This document shows, one piece after another, positions 39,486 through 45,912 of a stretch of DNA of 45,912 bases. The DNA is taken from assembly GCA_035524895.1 (NCBI GenBank), contig DATLFI010000406.1, positions 1 to 45,912 of the forward strand. Reading direction: 5' to 3'. The notes below the pieces were generated by a model, which saw nothing but the letters and a program-made list of their open reading frames with translations, was not told where the DNA came from and ran no database searches. How positions within the stretch are numbered: the first letter of the stretch is position 1; the number at the start of each line of letters is the position of its first letter. This DNA is from DATLFI01 sp035524895 (GTDB lineage: Bacteria; Acidobacteriota; Thermoanaerobaculia; Multivoradales; Multivoraceae). Position numbers and translations under genes: made by a program.

Positions 39486-40255
39486 GCGAATCTCGAGAGC
39501 GCAGCTACTACGAGATCGCGCTGACCAACGGCCAGGTCTTGGTGGCGTTCGGGATCCTGCTGCTCTGCGTGGCGGGAGCGTTCGTTTCGGGCATGTGGGT
39601 CGCTCGCGAGAGCCTGCGCGACCGACTCGAGGCGGCGGAGCTGGCGCAGGCGGTGGCTCAGCCCGACAGCGGGGAGGCGTCTTCCGACACGTTCGAGTTC
39701 TTTGGCGGGGATGCCGGGGCGGCGGGCGGCGCCCCGGATCGCTCCCTCGCGCGAATCGAGACGGTGGCCGAACCCGCCACCGCGCCAGCGGCGGCGGCGA
39801 CCGGCGGCACACCTTCGAGACGCGCGGAGCGGCCCGCGGCGAGAGCAGGCGATCCCCGTGTGGCCGAGGCGCCGCGCCAGGTAGCCGCCGAGGCTGTCAA
39901 GGACGCCGAGCCCGAGCCAGCGACACAGATCGCCGAGCGGGAGACACCGCCGGTGCCGGCGGCACCTGAGTCTCCTGCGGTCAGGCCGGCGCCTTCGGGC
40001 GATCGAGCGCAGGAGCCCGCTGCCGGAGGGGTTGTGATCCAGGTGTTCTCGAGCGCCGACGAGACGCAGGCGAACGCGCTGATCGCCCGCTTGCGTGCCG
40101 ACGGCTACCGCGCGTTCCTGTCGCCCGTCGAAGTCGACGGCCGCACCATGTTCCGCGTGCGGGTGGGCCCGTACGAGTCGCGCTCGGCGGCCGACGTCGA
40201 CGCCGCCGAGCTCAAGCGTCGCCATCGCGTCGACACGTGGTTCCCGCGCTCCTGA
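39482..40255 (+). CDS. Membrane-anchored SPOR-domain protein
   Basis: The 257-residue protein has one transmembrane helix (about residues 17-39), a long Ala/Pro/Glu-rich linker and a C-terminal SPOR domain (about 180-257: VVIQVFSSADETQANALIARLRADGYRAFLSPVEVDGRTMFRVRVGPYES). SPOR domains bind denuded glycan at division septa; the layout resembles DedD/FtsN. TTG start in a TTGA overlap with the slipin gene; lnt overlaps its 3' end by 19 bp. Confidence 0.9.
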   Translation: MSESRERSYYEIALTNGQVLVAFGILLLCVAGAFVSGMWVARESLRDRLEAAELAQAVAQPDSGEASSDTFEFFGGDAGAAGGAPDRSLARIETVAEPATAPAAAATGGTPSRRAERPAARAGDPRVAEAPRQVAAEAVKDAEPEPATQIAERETPPVPAAPESPAVRPAPSGDRAQEPAAGGVVIQVFSSADETQANALIARLRADGYRAFLSPVEVDGRTMFRVRVGPYESRSAADVDAAELKRRHRVDTWFPRS

Positions 40256-41865
40256 GCGGCGGCTTCCGCAGGGTCCGGCGGGCGGCGGGCTCTCCGGCGC
40301 TCTTGACCGCACTCTTGGCGGTCGCCGCGGGAGGGCTGTGGGGCGCTTGCTTCGGACCTCGCGCGTGGCCAGGTCTGTCGCTGGTGGCTCTCGGTCCGCT
40401 CGTGCTGCTGCTCGGACGCCCGACCACGGCTTCGGCGCGTCGCGCGGCATGGATCGGCTGGCTGCACGGCACGGCAGCCTGGTGGGTGCAGGTGCCATGG
40501 ATCGCCACGACCATCCACCGCTACGGCGGCCTGCCGCTGTGGGGCTCTCTCCTGCTCCTGTTGCTGCTGTGCCTCTATCTCGGTGCGTACCATGCCGCGT
40601 TCTCGTGTCTGGGACACCGACTGGTCGCGCGCGGCGACGCTGCCGCCCTTTGCGGGCTGCCGGCGATCTGGGTCTCCCTGGAGTGGCTGCGCGGGTACCT
40701 GCTCACCGGGTTCCCGTGGAACCTGGCCGGCTACTCGCTGGTCGACTGGCCCGGGGCGCTCGGGCTCGCACCATGGGCTGGAGCCTTCGGCCTCTCGTAC
40801 CTGGTAGTCCTCTGCAACGTCTCCTGGGCGGTCGCTGTCACCCGACGGCGCTGGCGCCCGTTGGTTGGCGCGCTGGTCGCGGGAGGGTTCTTGGCCGCCG
40901 GCTGGGCGGCGCTGCGTGACGACGGCACCGAGACCGGCGACCGTGGGCTGGCGATCGCGCTGGTGCAGCCTGCCACCGGCATCGTCACCGACCCGTCATC
41001 CCCGGAGGTCTCTCGCTTCTACCGCAAGCTGATCGGCCTGAGCCGGTGCCCGGAGCCCGGGGCGCTCATCGTGTGGCCCGAGAGCGCTGCCTGGCCCTAC
41101 TCGTGGCAAGGGCACGAGCCCTTGAGGCGCGACCTGCTGGCGTTGGCGGCCCAGGGATGCAGCGTGCTCCTCAACTCGTCGGTGTGGGACGGCGACGAGG
41201 TGTACAACTCGGCGCTCCTGCTGGCACCGGATGGTACGCTCCAGCGCTACGACAAGAACCACCTGGTGCCGTTCGGCGAGTACGTGCCCCTCGGCGAGCT
41301 GCTGCCGTTCGTGAGCCAGCTCGCCCGCGCGGCAGGCTCTTACGATGCCGCCAGCGACGTGCACCTGCTGGGATGGCAGGGCGAACGGCTCGGGCTCTCG
41401 ATCTGCTTCGAGATCACGATGCCCCACCAGGTGGCGCTCCGCGCGCGACGCGGCGCCACGGTCCTCGTAACCTTGACCAACGACGCCTGGTTTGGCGACA
41501 CTTCGGCTCCCTGGCAGCATCTCACCGCGGCGCGGCTGCGGGCAGCCGAGAACCGGCGGACGGTGCTGCGCGCGGCGATCACGGGCATCTCCGCGGTGAT
41601 CGACGAGCGCGGGCGTGTGGTGAGGGAGCTTCCGGTCGACGAAGCGGGCGTGATCGAGGCACGGATCGCCGGCAGCTCGGCGCTCACGCCGTACACTCGG
41701 GCGCCGTGGGCGTTCCCGGCGGCGTGTGTGGTGGCAGGGATCGCCCTCATCGGGCTGAGGAGGAACCATGATCGGCGAAGCGCAACAGCAGGTCGAACGC
41801 GTGAAGACCCGACTCGAAACCCTCAGGGGGTACCTTTGACCGCGCCGACCTCGAACGACAGCTAG
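40237..41865 (+). CDS. lnt: Apolipoprotein N-acyltransferase
   Basis: This 542-residue protein has an N-terminal six- to seven-helix membrane part (1-225) and a C-terminal nitrilase domain. The triad is E282 (WPESAAWPY), K340 (RYDKNHLVPFGEY) and C390 (LSICFEITMP). Lnt adds the third acyl chain to lipoproteins at the periplasmic face of the inner membrane. It starts with GTG inside the SPOR gene and its last 98 bp overlap the start of prfB, including the RF2 frameshift site. The basic, low-complexity tail (RRNHDRRSATAGRTRED) comes from that overlap. Confidence 0.93.
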   Translation: MVPALLSGGFRRVRRAAGSPALLTALLAVAAGGLWGACFGPRAWPGLSLVALGPLVLLLGRPTTASARRAAWIGWLHGTAAWWVQVPWIATTIHRYGGLPLWGSLLLLLLLCLYLGAYHAAFSCLGHRLVARGDAAALCGLPAIWVSLEWLRGYLLTGFPWNLAGYSLVDWPGALGLAPWAGAFGLSYLVVLCNVSWAVAVTRRRWRPLVGALVAGGFLAAGWAALRDDGTETGDRGLAIALVQPATGIVTDPSSPEVSRFYRKLIGLSRCPEPGALIVWPESAAWPYSWQGHEPLRRDLLALAAQGCSVLLNSSVWDGDEVYNSALLLAPDGTLQRYDKNHLVPFGEYVPLGELLPFVSQLARAAGSYDAASDVHLLGWQGERLGLSICFEITMPHQVALRARRGATVLVTLTNDAWFGDTSAPWQHLTAARLRAAENRRTVLRAAITGISAVIDERGRVVRELPVDEAGVIEARIAGSSALTPYTRAPWAFPAACVVAGIALIGLRRNHDRRSATAGRTREDPTRNPQGVPLTAPTSNDS

Positions 41866-42887
41866 GCGAGATCGACCATCGCATGCAGCAGCCCGGCTTC
41901 TGGGATCGACCGGAAGATGGCGCCTCGCTGCTGCAGGAGCGTCGCGCGCTCGAGCGCAAGAAGCAGAGCCTCGACCGGCTCGAGCGGGATGCCGGGGACC
42001 TGGACGCGTGGGGCGAGTTGCTCGCCGAAGGCGAGGGCGAGGCCGAGGCCGACGCCGAGCTCGACAAGTTCCTCGATCGCGTCTCGGTCGATCTGGATCG
42101 TCTCGACCTCGAGCTCAAGCTCGCTGGTCCGGACGACCAGCGGAACGCCATCTGCGCGGTGCATCCCGGCGCCGGAGGCACGGAGTCCCAGGACTGGGCC
42201 GAGATGCTGCTGCGCATGTACCTGCGCTGGGGGGAGCAGAACGGCTTCGAGGTGGAGCTGCTGGATCGTCAGGACGGCGAGGAGGCAGGGATCAAGAGTG
42301 CCACGTTCGTGGTGCGCGGCGAGTATGCCTACGGCTACCTCCAGGGCGAGAGCGGCGTGCATCGGCTCGTGCGCATCTCGCCGTTCGACGCGCAGAAGCG
42401 CCGCCACACCTCGTTCGCTTCGGTCTACGCCTACCCGGAGGTCGACGACGACATCGAGATCGAGATCGAGGACAAGGACTTGCGGGTCGACACGTTCCGC
42501 TCGTCGGGAGCCGGCGGGCAGCACATCAACGTCACCGATTCCGCGGTGCGAATCACCCACATGCCGAGCGGCATCGTGGTGAGCTGCCAGAACGAGCGCA
42601 GCCAGCACAAGAATCGGGCCACCGCGATGAAGGTCCTGCGCGCGCGGCTGTACGATCTCGAGCTCAGGAAGCGGCAGGACGAGCTCGACAAGCGCGAGGG
42701 GGAGAAGAAGGAAATCGGCTTCGGCAGCCAGATCCGCAGCTACGTGCTCCATCCCTATCGGATGGTGAAGGACCACCGCACTGGCATCGAGGTCGGCGAC
42801 ACCGACCGCGTGCTCGACGGTTACCTGGCACCGTTCATCGAAGCGTTCTTGAAGGGCCAGATCGGGAAGGGGGAGGTAGAGGGGTAG
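41768..42887 (+). CDS. prfB: Peptide chain release factor RF2 with programmed +1 frameshift
   Basis: The product, 372 residues after frameshifting, begins MIGEAQQQVERVKTRLETLRGYL, meets TGA at 41837-41839 and continues in +1 frame as DRADLERQLGEIDHRMQQPGFW. Domain II has the RF2 anticodon-like motif SPF at 204-206 and domain III has GGQ at 249-251. RF2 reads UGA and UAA. The segment 41768-41836 is frame 0 and 41838-42887 the +1 frame. The 5' part overlaps the end of lnt in another frame. A GAGGA Shine-Dalgarno precedes the ATG. Confidence 0.97.
41825..41840 (+). promoter_or_regulatory. RF2 programmed frameshift site
   Basis: The sequence AGGGGG-TAC-CTT-TGA-C matches the canonical RF2 recoding site: an internal Shine-Dalgarno, 3 nt, then CUU UGA C. 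When RF2 is scarce the UGA is read slowly and the ribosome slips +1 on CUU to read GAC, making more RF2. Only the spacer codon (TAC instead of TAT) differs from E. coli. Confidence 0.96.
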
Positions 42888-42951
42888 GGCCGGCACGAGC
42901 CGCCCCGGCTGACCCGAGCCCTCCGATCCAGAGGCTCCTGCCACGAGGACC

Positions 42952-44664
42952 ATGCCCGTGCCCCTCCGCCTCGACTACGTTTCGCCGTTGCCGCCGGTGC
43001 GATCCGGCATCGCGGACTACAGCGCCGACCTCCTGCCCGAGCTCGCGTCCCGTTGCGACCTTCGGGTCGCGCGCCTGCCCGGGCAGGAGATGGCTCGCGA
43101 GCTGGAGGCCCGGTACCCGGTGGTGGGGCTCGAGCAGACCGGCGCCGACGGCCGGCTGCCGCTCTACCAGGTGGGAAACAACGCCTACCACGAGGCGGTG
43201 GTGTGCCGAGCGGAAGCCTCCCCCGGTGTGATCACGCTGCACGACGTGTACCTCCACCACTTGCTGATGGAGCGCACGCTCCGGCACCACGACCTCGACG
43301 GCTACGTGCGTGCGCTGGTCGCCGACCACGACTGGGTCGGGGGAGCGGTGGCGCTGCCGCCGCGATGGGCAGGGTTCGGTCGCGCCGCCCTGTTCGCTCT
43401 GCCGGCGCACCGCAGCCTGCTCGAACGCCAAAGGGGCGTCCTCGTGCACGGATCGTGGGCGAAGCGCGAGCTCGAGGACGAGGGGATCGCCGTGCCCGTG
43501 CGCGTGGTGCCGATGCCGATGCCGGCGCCCCCGGTCGAAGCCGCGGAAGGGCTCCAAGCGCGGCAGCGACTCCGGATTCCCGTGGACGCTTTCGTGATCG
43601 GCTCGTTCGGTTTCCAGACGCCGATCAAGCGCACCGAGGTCGTGATCAGGGCACTGGCTCGTCCCGGGCTCGAGCGCGTGCACCTTCTCGTCGTGGGCGA
43701 GTCCTCGCCGGCGGTCGACCTCGAGCTCGTGGCACGCGAAGCCGGCGTCGGCGGGCGCGTCCATTACTTGGGTTTCGTGCCGCCGGCAGAGTACACCGCG
43801 GCGGTGCTGGCATGTGACGTGTGCGCGAACCTCCGCCATCCCACGGCAGGCGAAACCTCGGCGTCACTGCTGCGGCTCTTCGCCGTTGGTCGCGCTGCCG
43901 TGGTTTCGGACTACGGCCAGTTCGCAGAGCTGCCGGAGGAGGTTGTGCTGCGCGCTCCGCTGGAGGCCGTGGCCGAAGATGGTGAGGTCGAGGCGCTGGC
44001 TTCGACGATCCGCGCGCTGGCGGCAGCACCCGAGCGCTGCCGGAGCATGGGTGAGGCAGCCCGGCGGATGGTGGTGGAGCGGCACGACCCGGGTCGTGCC
44101 GCGAGCGCTCTGGTCGAGGCCTGCCACGAGCTCGGCGACCTGCCTCCGGGCTCCGGTCGCGAAGGCACGCGATGGCCGGACAGAGCGCCGCCCACTACCC
44201 TGACGTGGGGCGACCTGCGCGGCTCGGTCGAGGTCTCCGGCCTGGAGGGTTGGGAGCCCGGGTCGCGCCGAACCCTGCGCATCACCCTGCGCAACTCGGG
44301 TTGCGCGCGGTGGCTGACGCCGGAGAGTCGCGAAGGAGGCGTGGCGATCGAGTGCCGGCTCACGGACCGCGACGGCCACGAGGTGTCGCGCCTGCCCTGG
44401 ATCGCGCTGCCGAGGGTCGTCGAGCCAGGAGATTCGCTAGAGCTAGAGCTCGCGCTGCGTCGGCCATACGGTCCAGCGACCCTGCGAGTCGTGCCGCTGG
44501 TGATCGGCGGCGAGTCCTTCGCCACGTCGGGCGGCCCATACTTCGAACAGGCGTTGAGCGGATGCGCCGGACCCCTCGCCGCACCGGCGACCACGAGGCC
44601 CCGGATAACATCGTCGTCCACCGGTGACGCGCCGGTCTCGCGTGCCAAGAGGACCCAGCCATGA
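42952..44664 (+). CDS. GT4-like glycosyltransferase with C-terminal beta domain
   Basis: The 570-residue protein starts as a GT-B glycosyltransferase (RLDYVSPLPPVRSGIADYSADLLPEL) with a second Rossmann domain (FVIGSFGFQTPIKRTEVVIRALA, HYLGFVPPAEYTAAVLACDVCANLRHPTAGETSASLLRLFAVGRAAVVSD). The usual GT4 E-x7-E is replaced by the E-bearing GETSASLLR segment. Residues ~410-530 form an extra beta-sandwich-like part (SRRTLRITLRNSG, GDSLELELALRRPYGPATLRV) probably for carbohydrate binding. The substrate is unknown. The stop overlaps fbaB as ATGA. Confidence 0.86.
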   Translation: MPVPLRLDYVSPLPPVRSGIADYSADLLPELASRCDLRVARLPGQEMARELEARYPVVGLEQTGADGRLPLYQVGNNAYHEAVVCRAEASPGVITLHDVYLHHLLMERTLRHHDLDGYVRALVADHDWVGGAVALPPRWAGFGRAALFALPAHRSLLERQRGVLVHGSWAKRELEDEGIAVPVRVVPMPMPAPPVEAAEGLQARQRLRIPVDAFVIGSFGFQTPIKRTEVVIRALARPGLERVHLLVVGESSPAVDLELVAREAGVGGRVHYLGFVPPAEYTAAVLACDVCANLRHPTAGETSASLLRLFAVGRAAVVSDYGQFAELPEEVVLRAPLEAVAEDGEVEALASTIRALAAAPERCRSMGEAARRMVVERHDPGRAASALVEACHELGDLPPGSGREGTRWPDRAPPTTLTWGDLRGSVEVSGLEGWEPGSRRTLRITLRNSGCARWLTPESREGGVAIECRLTDRDGHEVSRLPWIALPRVVEPGDSLELELALRRPYGPATLRVVPLVIGGESFATSGGPYFEQALSGCAGPLAAPATTRPRITSSSTGDAPVSRAKRTQP

Positions 44665-45740
44665 CCGCAACAGCCACTTCCAGCTCTCTCGACGCCATCG
44701 CCTCGCATCTGGGCGCCGAGGCATCCAGCCTGCTCGAGCACACCTGCGCCGGGATTCCCAAAGAGCAGCTATCGCTGCCGGGTCCCGACCATCTGGACCA
44801 CGCGTTCGGTGGCTCGGATCGCACGCCCCAGACCCTGGTCAGCCTGCAGCGCATCGTCGGTCATGGCCGCCTCGCGGGCACCGGCTACTACTCGATCCTG
44901 CCGGTCGACCAGGGCATCGAGCACTCCGGCGCCGCTTCGTTCGCGCCGAACCCGATCTACTTCGACCCCGAGAACATCGTGAAGCTCGCCATCGAGGGCG
45001 GCTGCAACGCCGTCGCCTCGACGCTGGGCGTGCTGGGCGCGGTGTCTCGCCGCTACGCGCACCGCATCCCGTTCGTGGTCAAGATCAACCACAACCAGCT
45101 CCTGACCTACCCGAGCCGCCACCGGCAGGTCCTCTATGCGCAGGTCGAGCAGGCCTGGGACCTGGGTGCTGCGGCGGTCGGCGCGACCGTCTACTTCGGC
45201 GCCGAGGACAGCGACGAGATGCTGGTGGAGATCGCCGAGTGCTTCTACCACGCTCACGAGCTGGGCATGGCGACCATTCTCTGGTGCTACCTGCGCAACT
45301 CGGCCTTCAAGAAGGACCGGGTCGACTACCACGCATCGGCGGACCTCACCGGGCAGGCCAACCATCTCGGAGTCACCATCGAGGCCGACATCATCAAGCA
45401 GAAGATGGCGACCAACAACGGCGGATACCGGGCGGTCGGCTTCGGCAAGACCCATGATCTCGTCTACGGCAAGCTGGTCACCGACCACCCAGTAGACCTC
45501 GTGCGCTGGCAGGTGGCGAACTGCTACATGGGGCGGATCGGGCTGATCAACTCCGGCGGCGAGTCCAAGGGCGCAGGCGACGTCGCTGCCGCGGTCCGCA
45601 CGGCGGTGATCAACAAGCGCGCCGGCGGCAGCGGCCTGATCTCGGGACGCAAGGCGTTCCAGCGTCCGATGGCGGATGGCGTGGACCTGCTCCACGCCAT
45701 CCAGGACGTTTATCTGTGCCAGGACGTGACGGTGGCGTGA
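44661..45740 (+). CDS. fbaB: Class I fructose-bisphosphate aldolase, FbaB/DhnA type
   Basis: This 359-residue enzyme cleaves fructose 1,6-bisphosphate into two triose phosphates. It matches the archaeal-type class I family (E. coli FbaB, ~350 residues): LPVDQGIEHSGAASFAPNPIYFDPENIVKLAIEGGCNAVASTLGVLG, the Schiff-base/active-site part VVKINHNQLLTYPS, and WCYLRNSAFKKDRVDYHASADLTGQANHLGVTIEADIIKQK. The C-terminus has INSGGESKG for phosphate binding. It overlaps the glycosyltransferase stop by 4 bp. Confidence 0.95.
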   Translation: MTATATSSSLDAIASHLGAEASSLLEHTCAGIPKEQLSLPGPDHLDHAFGGSDRTPQTLVSLQRIVGHGRLAGTGYYSILPVDQGIEHSGAASFAPNPIYFDPENIVKLAIEGGCNAVASTLGVLGAVSRRYAHRIPFVVKINHNQLLTYPSRHRQVLYAQVEQAWDLGAAAVGATVYFGAEDSDEMLVEIAECFYHAHELGMATILWCYLRNSAFKKDRVDYHASADLTGQANHLGVTIEADIIKQKMATNNGGYRAVGFGKTHDLVYGKLVTDHPVDLVRWQVANCYMGRIGLINSGGESKGAGDVAAAVRTAVINKRAGGSGLISGRKAFQRPMADGVDLLHAIQDVYLCQDVTVA

Positions 45741-45774
45741 GGGCGGCTGCCGCTCCGAGCCTTACCGTCCGGCG

Positions 45775-45912
45775 GTGAGCGGCGATTTGCCAACGCCTAC
45801 CAGGTCGGACGCGTCGATTCCCGCGCTGCGGCAGGTCGCGTTGGGGGTTTTCCGCGCCGGGCTGCAGGCGGCGGATCCTGTCGAGTCGGTGGGTAGTTGC
45901 CTGCGCTCCAAC
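45775..45912 (+). CDS. Probable glycerate 2-kinase, N-terminal fragment
   Basis: From GTG at 45775 the frame is open to the window end (46 codons). The peptide ALRQVALGVFRAGLQAADPVESV resembles the N-terminus of the DUF4147/MOFRL glycerate 2-kinases (ALRE.FRAALAAVDP...V). These enzymes phosphorylate glycerate to 2-phosphoglycerate, which fits the neighbouring aldolase. The fragment is too short for certainty and has no strong Shine-Dalgarno. Confidence 0.5.
   Translation, partial: MSGDLPTPTRSDASIPALRQVALGVFRAGLQAADPVESVGSCLRSN

Noticed and set aside
41837..41839. Premature stop or pseudogene in prfB
   Set aside because: The TGA lies in the canonical RF2 frameshift context and the protein continues perfectly in the +1 frame.

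Overview
This is a GC-rich bacterial chromosome segment of ordinary core genes. There is no phage, insertion sequence, CRISPR array or secondary-metabolite cluster. lnt (lipoprotein N-acylation), a paired M16 peptidase operon, a SPOR protein and several exported proteins point to a Gram-negative, double-membraned cell. An EF-G paralogue, a very long GreA-type protein, a POT transporter and an archaeal-type class I aldolase suggest Acidobacteriota or a related deep phylum. That placement is inference and rests on no alignment.

Layout. (1) 1-15.5 kb, plus strand: the end of tuf, then the S10, spc and alpha ribosomal operons in near-canonical order (rpsJ-rplC-D-W-B-rpsS-rplV-rpsC-rplP-rpmC-rpsQ; rplN-X-E-rpsH-rplF-R-rpsE-rpmD-rplO-secY-adk-map-infA-rpmJ; rpsM-K-rpoA-rplQ). 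rpsN (S14) and rpsD (S4) are missing from their usual positions. (2) 15.5-20.5 kb, minus strand: an EF-G-like GTPase without the catalytic switch II histidine, and two M16 peptidases (one active-type, one without the zinc motif). (3) 20.6-28.1 kb, plus strand: lexA, a PilT-like ATPase with a coiled-coil tail, gatC-gatA, an exported amidase, and an ECF sigma/anti-sigma pair. (4) 28.1-30.2 kb, minus strand: a 689-residue GreA-type protein. (5) 30.3-34.5 kb, plus strand: a MITE-like inverted-repeat module, a RodZ-like membrane HTH protein coupled to an unknown helical protein, a J-domain/TPR protein, a PP2C phosphatase and tRNA-Pro(CGG). (6) 34.7-40.3 kb: a POT transporter, an exported hypothetical protein, an NfeD-SPFH pair and a SPOR protein. 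(7) 40.2-45.9 kb: lnt overlapping prfB (RF2 with its programmed +1 frameshift), a GT4-like glycosyltransferase with an extra beta-rich domain, a class I fructose-bisphosphate aldolase and the start of a probable glycerate 2-kinase.

Two themes cut across the window. Short tandem repeats whose units are hairpins recur in gaps between genes (8.4, 28.1, 33.2, 34.6 and 36.4 kb), and a dispersed ~33-bp palindrome occurs three times (17.7, 30.3 and 30.6 kb). Genes are tightly coupled by ATGA, GTGA and TTGA stop/start overlaps. lexA, gatC and the M16 operon each have a TANNNT-type -10 element only 8-9 nt before the start codon, which suggests leaderless mRNAs.

No wholly new system is evident. The best leads are the hairpin-repeat arrays, the RodZ/unknown/J-domain/PP2C cluster, the degenerate EF-G and the lnt/prfB overlap that contains the RF2 recoding site.
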